Assembly: GCA_900642245.1 (NCBI GenBank)
Contig: CAAAJI010000082.1
Span: forward strand, 95,985 to 119,934
Direction: 5' to 3'
Origin: Fragilaria radians
Lineage: Eukaryota > Bacillariophyta > Fragilariophyceae > Fragilariales > Fragilariaceae
Length of the DNA: 23,950 nucleotides
This document shows positions 11,101-19,689 of this stretch, in pieces (position 1 is the stretch's first letter; each line of letters begins with the position of its first letter). Below the pieces are notes generated by a model. It did not search any database, had not been told where the DNA came from, and saw only the letters and a list, made by a program, of their open reading frames with translations. The position numbers and the translations under genes are program-made.

Positions 11101-11749
11101 AAGTGAAGCGTCTGTCCTCTGGTCTGATTCAAGCCTCTCTGAAGGTAGTGCAACATTCGATGCTTCCATCATGACAGATTTTTTCAATGCTGTCTTTTCG
11201 CAGCCTCCTGCAACTAAAAAAAATATGAAAGCAAAAAAACGTACCAAAAAAAAAGTTTCAAAAAATATCCCTCGTTTTCAGTCTGATATTTTAAACGTTC
11301 AGGCAGCGTTAAGTCAAAGTCTCCTATCTTATCATTACCCGAAACTTAAGATTGATATGGACTGCAATTCATGCCCTCTTTGTTCAGCATTGGTAGATGA
11401 GGAAAGCGTTGTTGCTGGTTGGAAGCATTGTGATTTTCAGGATTATACTTCGCAATGTCCGCAATGTAAGCATCGTTTCATACCACACTTTACTGTAAGA
11501 AGCTCCGCAAATTCATTCCTTGGCTCACAAGGGATTAAAACTCCTTTGTATTGCGAGCTTTTTTCACCCTGGGTCTTGCGCAACGAGCTTGAAATCGCGA
11601 TCGATAGCATGGGCGGCGATGTGAAGGGAATTTTAGATCCTAAGTGGAGGAGTGGAACTGATATCCGAGCATCACTGTGGTGGAATTTGATTGTTCACCT
11701 GAATCGTTGCGGTTTACCGATGGCTTTTTTGTTTCAGTGGATGGAATAG
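8141..11749 (+). CDS. DENND4-like DENN domain Rab guanine nucleotide exchange factor
   Basis: Single exon, 1202 residues; an in-frame TAA lies two codons before the ATG. Predicted cytosolic or membrane-recruited Rab activator in vesicle traffic; the animal DENND4 proteins act on Rab10. Seen by residue: upstream DENN about 57-178; core DENN about 205-400 (LPYEILFECLDLENI, LLTEQKVLLLSSQYS, PLRWSHIYVPLLP); downstream DENN about 500-600; a PPR-like segment about 862-930 (PDAFKSMMDACARCG, GYVPDSEIF); a Lys-rich patch near 1020-1040; and a zinc ribbon with CPLC at 1078-1081 and CPQC at 1106-1109, followed by a conserved tail (FSPWVLRNELE, WWNLIVHLNRCGLP). DENN plus PPR plus this CxxC tail is the DENND4 layout, but the N-terminal MABP domain of animal members is not seen. 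A hydrophobic stretch at 710-728 is odd for a cytosolic protein. Confidence 0.92.
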   Translation: MSVDKLTSIECSESSRVSLTGSLASRSPKRSPLTPTMMRRKISESVDQEDVTVIKQRLVEYFVVVSSLPQWRDLPTHSPNSTSTIHPQNQTGGNIHLPQRNQSDQSFSPRITARYPEADYAENPLNPMITQFCYPHSESIIPSETYIMPRIHYFALTNDRGRKVYGTCLTIYEEYSPSERDPYNRHHSVHSSNTDGIEVVLDQSCGKILYIPRVLCILSTWPYLLAFREYLAQLYRFATTTSLMELPIERYIQNLCLEIPAPPPGAFEIEIRLFQSEIKFWAPPAKLPVVYVSLPYEILFECLDLENIMEVWYALLTEQKVLLLSSQYSILTVCAEVLISLLFPLRWSHIYVPLLPRFLSPMLEAPIPYLVGVIRENWSMAQQSLSSETIVVDLDCNQVMLRKTAFHRIPPPVKIWNKLKKSLEENVGDVFWRTRGLAKEYDLSRKGGIPDKELKQLLGKQSDIGWKEKLSGFDDAFSMAFAPDSPNLLNIDADSGQSRWEKVQEAFLRFFVSSLKSYRKFLQIPSDSVTEIEIANDAQSWDKEKRSFDRDSFVACQKHDTQAFFNMLSSTQHFDDFITKCLYSPGEPDIIFFNQSIDSKLNRSKLRVKKVDTPLLLNAKARKVLKTIRAVEPSDEDLIPNKVYRYNIWPERFDHTLFRTPRLIPSIITAEFDRQAALVQRLRVTHKTPLQIKPSSCPTTFEFNSSPETATFSLFFFIYCSLINLDWYTNKTKENAICFSQSKEFQENVNQNKASSVITKPGSMSLYEHGNTLKEEEKKSEESISRGILCENDGIPSMILHVSDLSLQHCNPCSKTNSSGETFSASWRDEYVASNPQPPRCTSLLDADDVTIEFEANEIVSAQLEIAFEVLSLMTSRRLQIDPDAFKSMMDACARCGSTENAIKLVKVMKQEGYVPDSEIFSCFFSSFIRVEPSLSRSLQKPVSISASSIQNMDAYSAFLKKNMYNVNSINGRCSPDEISLPSLNGESEASVLWSDSSLSEGSATFDASIMTDFFNAVFSQPPATKKNMKAKKRTKKKVSKNIPRFQSDILNVQAALSQSLLSYHYPKLKIDMDCNSCPLCSALVDEESVVAGWKHCDFQDYTSQCPQCKHRFIPHFTVRSSANSFLGSQGIKTPLYCELFSPWVLRNELEIAIDSMGGDVKGILDPKWRSGTDIRASLWWNLIVHLNRCGLPMAFLFQWME

Positions 11750-11776
11750 AAAAATTCATAACGTAAATATATTTGA

Positions 11777-11782
11777 AATAAA
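11777..11782 (+). promoter_or_regulatory. Candidate polyadenylation signal AATAAA for the DENN gene
   Basis: A perfect AATAAA lies about 28 nt after the DENN stop codon on the same strand. Position and sequence fit a eukaryotic poly(A) signal, but in AT-rich DNA the hexamer can arise by chance. Confidence 0.45.
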
Positions 11783-11890
11783 GTTTCCAATTTTTGTCAT
11801 CCATCTTTAATCTTTCACTATTATGCGTAAGATGAAACTCTTTCCTACCTCTATTTGGGGAAGAACGGAAATCTCTGTTATGCCCCTTAG

Positions 11891-11949
11891 TTTATTGTTC
11901 AACTTGATCGACATGGCTTACTGATGCCCTTCATATTTCAATGGAAGGT
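11891..11949 (+). pseudogene. Diverged duplicate of the DENN gene's last ~19 codons
   Basis: About 145 bp after the DENN stop, one frame reads FIVQLDRHGLLMPFIFQW. The true end of the protein reads LIVHLNRCGLPMAFLFQW. Over 19 aligned codons I count about 40 of 57 identical bases and 11 identical residues, plus N/D, H/Q and L/I swaps; many changes are at third positions. The copy follows CCCTTAG, which could act as a splice acceptor, and its frame stays open to a stop near 12069. It may be a broken tandem duplicate or an alternative last exon. Confidence 0.55.
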
Positions 11950-12071
11950 ATGGAAGTTGAACGATACAAGTTACTACATGACCAGATTTCTGCCTTCGAT
12001 TTTCTTAATCTTTTCACTACTTTGCTATCTCGCTTATATGATTAACAAAACCATCAGATTTCTATTTTGAT

Positions 12072-15000
12072 TTATTTCTTTTTTCCACTGAGTTTTGAAG
12101 TCTGAGGTAACTTTGAGGCTCCGAGTTTATTATTTGATGACATTGCTTTGGCTAAACTAGATTTCACCTCCGTTACTTTTGGCGTAAGAGTTGGAGATTG
12201 CAGTTTTCCACAACCTTTGGCATTTTGGCTCTTCAAATTAGTAGCGCATTGATTAGAATTGCTGTTTCCTGCCGGCGATGAATGATGAGAGGTACTCCTG
12301 TTGATACGTCCTGGAGAAGGAATCGATGAAGGTTTTGAAGTCTGCGTTTTGGAAGCTACCTTTACACCCTGAATTCGTTCTGGAATCTTTCGCGCACTTT
12401 CGTTACTTGGATAGCGAGAAAAAGAAGAGCTGTCTGGGATTTTTTCTTTGCTTTCCAAAGTTGATGCACATCGGACTTGCTTTGACTTTGCAGGACCAAA
12501 TGGGTTCATCATGGAAGGCTTGACTTGATGGACAAAATTAGATCCCGCATTCTCCATAAGTGAGGAATCGGAAGTAAACGGGTTTCCATGACTGGGTCTT
12601 ATAACATTCATAAACTTGCTTTCTTTCGATGAAAGCGAACCAAACCTTGAAAATGGCCCCAAAGATGATCTGATTGGTTCTTTAGTATCAGATTTTTCGA
12701 CCATTGCGAAAGGATTCTCACGTGATATGATGACATTATCCAAGAATTGAGTTTTTCTTAATTCTAGAGACGATAGACTTTTTGGTTTACTAGCAAAGGG
12801 GTTATTGGTTGAGGGCTCGACAGGACTTACAAAATCTTTTGAAAGCTTCAGATGATTCGCTGCCCGGATATTCAGTGGAATGGCCTTGAAGTCCGAATTC
12901 TTCTGTTCAGACTTATCAACAATTTGCTTTGAAATCTTCGTTGATGCATAGGTTGTCTCCGGAAGCCCGATTGATGGGGGCTGTTTTGGAAAATCGGATA
13001 TAGGACCTGAGCAATATTGATCCACTTTTGCCATTATCCCCCCGGAGGAACCGGAGCTTAGATCTTTAGAAATTGACTTTGCTCCAACAAAGTTATGGGA
13101 TGATAATTCCAAGTTAGGAATTTTTGAGACAAAAGGGGGCTTCGAATCATGTGAGGCATTCGGAAAATCTCCATGTGGTGATATCGTAGCATCAGGTTTA
13201 GTTGTCGAGGATGAAATTGAATCCAGTTTCTCCAACTCGTTTTCTTTAGGATCATTCGTATCCAAGTTGCGACGAAGCTTACGAAACAAAAGGTCTTCAC
13301 GTCCTTCGTAAAGTGTGAGCAATTTATCAACACTCCCAACTTTTGATGGATTGTAAGTGTGGTAAAATTCGGTTAGGCGCCGGCGCATAGATTCTCTTCG
13401 ATCTAAGACTTCTGCTTTTTTTCCTTTTGGTATTGAAGTAAATTTTGTCAATTCAGCAAGTTTCACCTTGTCGCCCTTATAGGCGTCCAGAATCCGATCA
13501 ACCATATTAACTTTGTGGGGACTATACTTCTGGTAAAAAGATATCAGACTCTCTCTGTAGTGTTGGATATCATCGTGGAAATCAGTTTTTTCCAGTTGGA
13601 AAAAGCCAAGAGAAGTATCAGATAGATCACTTCCATTTGTGCTAATCTCCGATTCGTGCATTATGCCATCACGATGGAAATACTTACTTGGGAAAACGCC
13701 TAAATCTTCAGAATTAATCAATGCTTCTTCATCGTGCATTCCTCCGGTTGCCATATTCTCAACAGGCACCGCTGTCACGCTTTTGGGAATGATCAGTGTT
13801 TCTTTGTTTTTACATTCAGATTCTATGTCCAAACCATTCTTACATTTTTGAGTCGGAATAGAGTGATTCTCTTCATCTATAAATCTAGCAATGTTGCGAT
13901 CTTTGAACTCATCACATACTGCAACGACATTTTTATGCAACTCATACTTCTCCAAAAGTCTCTCATACATCAAGTGCTCCAAATGATCATAGGCCAGTAA
14001 TATATTATCTACCTGTTCACACTTTTTTGGATTAAACTTCAAGTAGAACCTCATGAGTCTTTCCCTATGTGAGCCTTCACCAAAGATTTCGTAAACTTGC
14101 TTATATCTTGATTTTTCAATGCTGCTTTTGTCCGAATTCCTTTTGTTTGCAATGGCTATATTGCCATCCTTCTCATTCAGCATGAATGAATTCAAATTAG
14201 GCTCTTGATCGGATGACAACGTTGGCAAGCCATTAGATTCCAAGGGTTCCATTATTTGAATGGCATTTATCTTTAATTCTGGCTTAGTGGAGCACGAAGC
14301 ACCTTTATCATCAGCATCTATATTACATGGACTTAACGGGCCAAATAAGCTGTTTACATATGACTTTCCTTTCATCGGAAAATCAGATAATTCATTAACA
14401 TTTCCAAGCGAATCGTATTCAACGTAAGCCTTCTCGTGCTCTTCACTGACAGGAACTAAAGTATCTATAGCTAGAGAGTTTGTTTGACTGTACTTTCCGA
14501 GGAATAATTGGTTTTTTCCTTTGTTTGAGGGGTCAGCCACTGTTATTTCACTACAAGTTGAGACAGCTGCGAAAGCATCATCCTCACCATTTCTTGTGAC
14601 AATATCAGATTTTGGATCAGGATCAATGTACGCTGCGATTTCTTGCAGACACCCTGAGGTGACACATTGATGATTTTCATCCACTTCTTTACCGTCGACA
14701 TTTGAATGGGATATTGTGTCACAAGCCATTGCTCTATTGTCGTTGCTTTCTTTGCCAGCACGTAAGGTGTCGCGTAAGATTTCACTTGGAGTTAACGAGT
14801 TATGTAAGTTGCTAACAGATGGCTGCTCATTCACCGGTGATTTGAAATCATATACTTGTATTTCATACTTCTTCAGCAATCTTTCATACATTAGTTCCTC
14901 TTGTTTATTGTAAGCGAGGAGTATCCTATCCACCTGTTCACATTTTGCCAGATTATACTTCTTGTAGAAGCGCAACAGTTTTTCTCTATGTGAACCTTTC

Positions 15001-18000
15001 CCAAAAAAATCGTTCTGCGTTGCGTTATGATTCTTGATAGTTCGCTTGCTATCTGACATTATAACATTCTCTTTCAATTCACGAGTTAATTTGACAGAGT
15101 TTGCATTAAGATTTGCATATGCTGAATTTTCTTGTTCATGTTTGGAAGAGTCAATTTTTTGACATTCTATTTTCTTGACATTTTCGATCCCTTCTTTTAA
15201 CCTTGGAGGGTGCGTTGCAGCGCTGACGTTTGGATATTGAATTGCATTTAAAGAGGCCTGAAAGTTATTATTTAGTGAGTCCTCACTCAAAGTTATGGCC
15301 TCAACGTCGCCACGTAAATCATACTTCTCCAAGAGTCTTGCAAACATCAACTTCTCCTGGTTTTCATAAGCCGATAAAATCTTATCAACCTGCTCACACT
15401 TAGCTGGATTGTATTTACCATAAAATCTCAAAAGCTTATCCCTCTGTGAACCTGGACCAAAAACACAATCCAGTGCGACTTCTTGGCTGACTGTTTCACT
15501 GCTATGATGATTCCTGACTACCTGATCTCGTATATTACTCTCGAGATGCGTTGCACCAGAATCATATGCTTGTTGGACTGAGGTTTCATTTACAGAGTCC
15601 CTTACATCGAGGGGGTCCACATTTTTCGGTTCATCAAATGTTCCAGGCTCTTTTGAAAGTTCTAGTTGAATGGGAGACAGCGAATGAGCTTGTTTTGGGG
15701 AGCGACATTGCTCAATAGTGTGTACTGAAAGGTTTCTTTCCAATAACTCAGTTTGGGTAAGACTGCTAGAGATATCATTTTCAGTACATTTTAAGAATTT
15801 GCTAGTCTGTATCAACGGGGATATTTCAGGAATCGACGAATCGGTGCACTTGATGCCCTCCGAAAATTCGTTATCCCATATTGGATGTTTTTCCGATGTT
15901 TCAAGAGCATGAAAAAGCAGTTCATTCCTTGCAAGTATATTGCTTTCGGATTCCAAGATAGATTGGACATCAGATTCACCTGATTTTATCTGCGACCCCT
16001 CCAAATTATTTGGACTGTCATTATCAGGGCTTATTGAACTTTTGCTTTCCTTATCATGTACAAATGCGCGGTCTTCTTGCATGATTTCTCCGCAATCGGA
16101 AATTCTTATCTTGGAGTTAGGTCTTTGACTTTTATCTGTACTCAATTTTGATAGTTTATGTACAATTTCCATTCCATTAATCACCTCACCAAACACGACA
16201 TGCTTATTGTTCAAATTAGGAGTCGGTCGAAGCGTAAAAAAAAACTGCGAACCATTTCGGTTGGGTCCATTGTTTGCCATAGATAATAGACCAGCACGGG
16301 AATGGGGCAAGAAGAACTCATCTTTAAATTTGCCCCACATATCTCCTAATCCATTCTCATGAGTATAAATCGAGATTCCACCAGTTCCATCACCATTCGT
16401 AATATCGCCACCTTGAACACAGAAATTTGGCACAATTCGATGGATAGAACTATTTTTGTAGCAAAGAGAAGTTCCCGTAGTTTTGGATGTGATTTCGCCA
16501 GTGCAAAGTGCCCTAAAGTTTTCAGCTGCAAGGGGAACCTTATCAGCATAAAGACAAATTTCTATGCGTCCTGCATAGATGCCATCGATTTCAATATCCA
16601 AGTAGCACATAGGTCCGTTTGTTATGGATTGATTAGTTGAATCTTCATTACCGAGGTATTTTTCTCGTAGTTTTTTCAGCATTTCCACTTCCTTGCCGCG
16701 ATAGCGTTCCAGAATTGTTGGTACTGAATCAACCTTTGCTGCTTGATGCCGCTTATAAAACTCTACAATCCGATTCAAAAGGTTTTCTCTCTGTTCCTCA
16801 AAAATTTCAGAATTAGGAAAATGGAGCAATTCACTATCAGTCATGAGTGTCAAAGCATCAGTGAGATTTTCTGGTGATGACTCCGGTTGACCTTTTTGAG
16901 AAAGTATACGAGAAGGATTTGTTGAAGTGTTTTGAGTACTTCCAACGTCTTGTAGGTAAGTTTTTGCATTACGATTCTCTTGTGTGGTACTCTGGTGTAA
17001 GTCTTCGCCATGCGATAGAACTGGTTTACTGTCCGATGTATCAATCCCAATAGGACAAACGAAAGAGCTATTGAGAGGCAAGGAGATCTGTGGACTAGAC
17101 TTTTCCGCATCTAATTCAGAATTGTGTTTTAACGGTGTTATCCGTAGAACGCTTGATACTTCTTCGAATATTCTATTGGGATTGACATAAGATTCAGTCG
17201 AACAAGTGTTGAAGATGGGGGCTTTGACTGCAGCAATACATTTTTGGGAAGCGTTATCTTTTGTTTTTGGTTCTGATGTTGCTAAATTACTAGACTGCCA
17301 GTCACCTTTGCTTGAGTTTGAGCTCTCGAGTTTCCATGTCAGGTTATTGAGTACAGAAGTCTGCTGCTTAGAATAATTCGAAGTTCCTTCACTTTCAGAT
17401 TTTGGATTGGACGTTCTCAATACGCCAAATCCTCCTTCTGTCGCGAGGGAAGAATGTTGAATGGAAGGCACCAGTGAAAGTGCGCCAAATGGATTCTTCA
17501 ATTGAGCGCACGAGTTTGATGAAGCAAACTCGTTTTGCTTTGGCATGGAACCAGAGGCCACCTTTAGAATTCGTCGCGGTATGGAAGAATTTGAACCACC
17601 AGACATTTCGTTCAATTTACTGCTAGGATCATGTTTACTCGAGACCATATTTTCGACATCCTTGAGCGTTTCAGATTGGAGCGATATGCTACATGCTTTA
17701 AAAGTGGAAACATCATTATTGTGCATTTTCTCCTTTGGAATATCATGTAGCACAGGCTTGGAATTGCCTGTAGTTTGAGATAGCCGAAGAGCGGTGAATC
17801 CATCAGCAGATGCCACTGAAGCGCTTCCGTTGGATGCGACCAAGGATATTTTAGCAAAAGGATTTGACGATGACGTGCAATTGATCGATGATGATGAATC
17901 AGCTTCTCTTAGCTTTGAGGCAGCATTTAATTCTTGTCGAGGATGTGAATCACAAGATCCTTCCAGAATCAAAGGTGTTTTAATCAATTGATGATTTTTC

Positions 18001-19142
18001 CACATTGCATTTTGATCGAGTTTTGAATCAGAATGCCGCAGGACATCTAGCCCAACGTTACTTTCGACGCAGGGGATTTGATTAGAAGTGGTCAAGGAAA
18101 TGTTGGTGAATGGATTAGTTCCGTTATTCGTAGAGCTTGCATCAGAACTATTCTGCTGTTTTTGCTTTGATTTGACCTTAAGTATCCGGCGAGATGTTGT
18201 GACTTGGCTGACGCTACTGTGTATCCCCACGAAGCCTGTACTAGAGTTTGTATTCTTAAAATCAACATTCGATGGTTGTTGAGCTGATTTATTAAGAAGT
18301 GATGTTGTCTGCTGAGAAGAATGCTCTTTCTTTTCTGCCATGTCAGCATTCGGGTGTGGCCATTGCTGTGCGCCAAATCCTAAAGAGCTTAATATTGCAG
18401 AATTTTCATCAGAGGGGATTAATGAAACCTTGGCGAATGGATTCGTTGATGGAAAGTTACTAGTCGATTGATCAGAAACATTTTTCTTTGGTTTAGAGAC
18501 GATTTTTAAAACTCGACGGGGAACCGGGTTAGAGTGGAAATCGCTGGAAATTGCAGTGTCGAATGATACATTTTCCAATATCTCAGTGTCTTCGGAGCCT
18601 AGATTGTCGGGGGATTTCGTGAACTCTTTCTTCCCATCGAGAGATCTCTCTATGTTCCGATTGAAACAGTCAAATGTTTCATCACCTTTCTGAATATTTT
18701 CCTTTATATTTGTCTCTGTATGAAAATTAGAGATATCATTTTCCTTTCTATTCATTTCAATACAAGGAATGTCGTCATGGACAGCCGGCTTCGTGGCAGA
18801 CAGAATCTCTTCATTGGTACCTTCACGTAAATCAAACATTTGATGTTGATCATCAGGGTTACATTTTGAATTTCGTGCTGTGACACTCATCGGAGTCCAC
18901 ATATTGTAGGTGCTGCCCATCAAATCATTCTCGGTTTCAATCCCCGTATGATTCTGACTATTTTCATGACAATAGTGCTTACTATACCTTTCACGACGAC
19001 GAAACCAACTTAATTCTGCCTTTGTTTTCGGAACACTGGAGAGTACCATTTCCAATTTGGATTCTCTAGGAACCATTAATAGATTTGACGGCGATTGAAT
19101 CGACTCTTGTCTTTGTGCTTCCGTGCTCCTCCTGTACATCAC
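12072..19142 (-). CDS. Giant cyclophilin-type peptidyl-prolyl isomerase fusion with FY-module and NPF repeats
   Basis: Single exon, 2356 residues. The central cyclophilin domain (about 845-1020) catalyses proline cis/trans isomerisation in active members. Catalytic Arg is kept (R902, CypA R55), as are F907, Q910, F968 and H981. CypA M61 is Cys908 and CypA W121 is Asn976. The CTGE...YKNSSIHRI segment has a divergent-loop insertion, and another short insertion follows GGISIY. Around it are six copies of a ~45-residue helical module (one before, five after). Four N-terminal repeats have the form RRILKV...NPFAxISL (NPF at 234, 343, 427, 550), and four more NPF motifs lie at 2114, 2143, 2187 and 2213. 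The tail is Ser/Lys-rich and ends SGKKK. NPFAxISL with a preceding RRxLKV recalls Nup50, so a nuclear-pore role is possible; NPF can also bind EH domains. No signal peptide or membrane span was seen. The 3' end converges on the DENN gene. Confidence 0.93.
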   Translation of the reverse strand: MMYRRSTEAQRQESIQSPSNLLMVPRESKLEMVLSSVPKTKAELSWFRRRERYSKHYCHENSQNHTGIETENDLMGSTYNMWTPMSVTARNSKCNPDDQHQMFDLREGTNEEILSATKPAVHDDIPCIEMNRKENDISNFHTETNIKENIQKGDETFDCFNRNIERSLDGKKEFTKSPDNLGSEDTEILENVSFDTAISSDFHSNPVPRRVLKIVSKPKKNVSDQSTSNFPSTNPFAKVSLIPSDENSAILSSLGFGAQQWPHPNADMAEKKEHSSQQTTSLLNKSAQQPSNVDFKNTNSSTGFVGIHSSVSQVTTSRRILKVKSKQKQQNSSDASSTNNGTNPFTNISLTTSNQIPCVESNVGLDVLRHSDSKLDQNAMWKNHQLIKTPLILEGSCDSHPRQELNAASKLREADSSSSINCTSSSNPFAKISLVASNGSASVASADGFTALRLSQTTGNSKPVLHDIPKEKMHNNDVSTFKACSISLQSETLKDVENMVSSKHDPSSKLNEMSGGSNSSIPRRILKVASGSMPKQNEFASSNSCAQLKNPFGALSLVPSIQHSSLATEGGFGVLRTSNPKSESEGTSNYSKQQTSVLNNLTWKLESSNSSKGDWQSSNLATSEPKTKDNASQKCIAAVKAPIFNTCSTESYVNPNRIFEEVSSVLRITPLKHNSELDAEKSSPQISLPLNSSFVCPIGIDTSDSKPVLSHGEDLHQSTTQENRNAKTYLQDVGSTQNTSTNPSRILSQKGQPESSPENLTDALTLMTDSELLHFPNSEIFEEQRENLLNRIVEFYKRHQAAKVDSVPTILERYRGKEVEMLKKLREKYLGNEDSTNQSITNGPMCYLDIEIDGIYAGRIEICLYADKVPLAAENFRALCTGEITSKTTGTSLCYKNSSIHRIVPNFCVQGGDITNGDGTGGISIYTHENGLGDMWGKFKDEFFLPHSRAGLLSMANNGPNRNGSQFFFTLRPTPNLNNKHVVFGEVINGMEIVHKLSKLSTDKSQRPNSKIRISDCGEIMQEDRAFVHDKESKSSISPDNDSPNNLEGSQIKSGESDVQSILESESNILARNELLFHALETSEKHPIWDNEFSEGIKCTDSSIPEISPLIQTSKFLKCTENDISSSLTQTELLERNLSVHTIEQCRSPKQAHSLSPIQLELSKEPGTFDEPKNVDPLDVRDSVNETSVQQAYDSGATHLESNIRDQVVRNHHSSETVSQEVALDCVFGPGSQRDKLLRFYGKYNPAKCEQVDKILSAYENQEKLMFARLLEKYDLRGDVEAITLSEDSLNNNFQASLNAIQYPNVSAATHPPRLKEGIENVKKIECQKIDSSKHEQENSAYANLNANSVKLTRELKENVIMSDSKRTIKNHNATQNDFFGKGSHREKLLRFYKKYNLAKCEQVDRILLAYNKQEELMYERLLKKYEIQVYDFKSPVNEQPSVSNLHNSLTPSEILRDTLRAGKESNDNRAMACDTISHSNVDGKEVDENHQCVTSGCLQEIAAYIDPDPKSDIVTRNGEDDAFAAVSTCSEITVADPSNKGKNQLFLGKYSQTNSLAIDTLVPVSEEHEKAYVEYDSLGNVNELSDFPMKGKSYVNSLFGPLSPCNIDADDKGASCSTKPELKINAIQIMEPLESNGLPTLSSDQEPNLNSFMLNEKDGNIAIANKRNSDKSSIEKSRYKQVYEIFGEGSHRERLMRFYLKFNPKKCEQVDNILLAYDHLEHLMYERLLEKYELHKNVVAVCDEFKDRNIARFIDEENHSIPTQKCKNGLDIESECKNKETLIIPKSVTAVPVENMATGGMHDEEALINSEDLGVFPSKYFHRDGIMHESEISTNGSDLSDTSLGFFQLEKTDFHDDIQHYRESLISFYQKYSPHKVNMVDRILDAYKGDKVKLAELTKFTSIPKGKKAEVLDRRESMRRRLTEFYHTYNPSKVGSVDKLLTLYEGREDLLFRKLRRNLDTNDPKENELEKLDSISSSTTKPDATISPHGDFPNASHDSKPPFVSKIPNLELSSHNFVGAKSISKDLSSGSSGGIMAKVDQYCSGPISDFPKQPPSIGLPETTYASTKISKQIVDKSEQKNSDFKAIPLNIRAANHLKLSKDFVSPVEPSTNNPFASKPKSLSSLELRKTQFLDNVIISRENPFAMVEKSDTKEPIRSSLGPFSRFGSLSSKESKFMNVIRPSHGNPFTSDSSLMENAGSNFVHQVKPSMMNPFGPAKSKQVRCASTLESKEKIPDSSSFSRYPSNESARKIPERIQGVKVASKTQTSKPSSIPSPGRINRSTSHHSSPAGNSNSNQCATNLKSQNAKGCGKLQSPTLTPKVTEVKSSLAKAMSSNNKLGASKLPQTSKLSGKKK
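13254..16796 (-). repeat. Six protein-level FY/KYNP helical modules within the cyclophilin gene
   Basis: Copies lie at residues about 783-831, 1228-1278, 1380-1430, 1687-1737, 1861-1902 and 1914-1963. The shared pattern is RxxLxxFYxKYNPxKVxxVDxILxxY, then E/K-rich, then LxxxLxxKY. Copies 2-4 form a close subfamily opening FGxGSxRxxL and carrying KCEQVD. Copies 1, 5 and 6 are more divergent and use KV with VD or VP. Copies 5 and 6 are almost adjacent; the others are separated by 100-350 residues of Ser/Asn-rich linker. Charged residues and regular leucines suggest a helical hairpin. Confidence 0.85.
17463..18518 (-). repeat. Four Nup50-like RRxLKV...NPFAxISL repeats near the cyclophilin N-terminus
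   Basis: Four units have a basic RRVLKI/RRILKV start (RQELNA in the third), a 15-25 residue Ser/Asn spacer, then NPFAKVSL, NPFTNISL, NPFAKISL or NPFGALSL followed by about 20-30 residues with a Gly-Phe/Leu motif (LGFGAQ, VGLDVL, DGFTAL, GGFGVL). Spacing between NPF motifs is 109, 84 and 123 residues. The unit resembles the RRxxKVRR...NPFAGIxL element of Nup50 proteins, from memory of that family rather than a search. Confidence 0.7.
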
Positions 19143-19689
19143 TAATCGAATTTTTGTCCTCGTCGTCGAAAAAAAAAGTTATCAACACGAAACACATAAT
19201 TAGTTGTGTAATGTTATACTAGGAATACCTCACATGGAATTTTCAACGTGACAACAAAAACACATATACCCCGGTAAAAACGGGAAAAAAGATGGTAGTG
19301 TAGAATTATGCGCCCTATTTACTACCGGCGATTTTGTATTCTAAATGGAGGATCAAATACAAAGGCCTTAAAAACCCACCGCACAGCAGTGGATTTTGAC
19401 GCCGCGTTCATCATTTGTTTTGTTCCTGAAATGAAAAAGTATTGATGAAGGATGAACAAAACAATCAAATCAAATGAATTGTGAGTGGAGACAAAGCAAC
19501 ATTTTCGGAGAGCTAAATTTTTAATGTACTGAGTCTACGAGCACCAACGATATGCGGTCCCAGGTTGGAAACCAGCCATACATATGTTGCAATGGTCTCT
19601 CTACTTTATGAATTATGTAATCTGACGAAACAAAAAGAAGGTTGAACAGTCCTCAAGAGCAATTTTTCTGAACAGCATCAATTAGAACG
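19143..19689. promoter_or_regulatory. Upstream region of the cyclophilin gene
   Basis: Holds the promoter and 5' UTR of the minus-strand cyclophilin gene. It also contains CCCCGGTAAAAACGGG at 19269-19284 and CCCTATTTACTACCGG at 19313-19328, both candidates for the left end of the transposon remnant. No open reading frame of note, TATA box or RNA gene was recognised. Confidence 0.4.
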
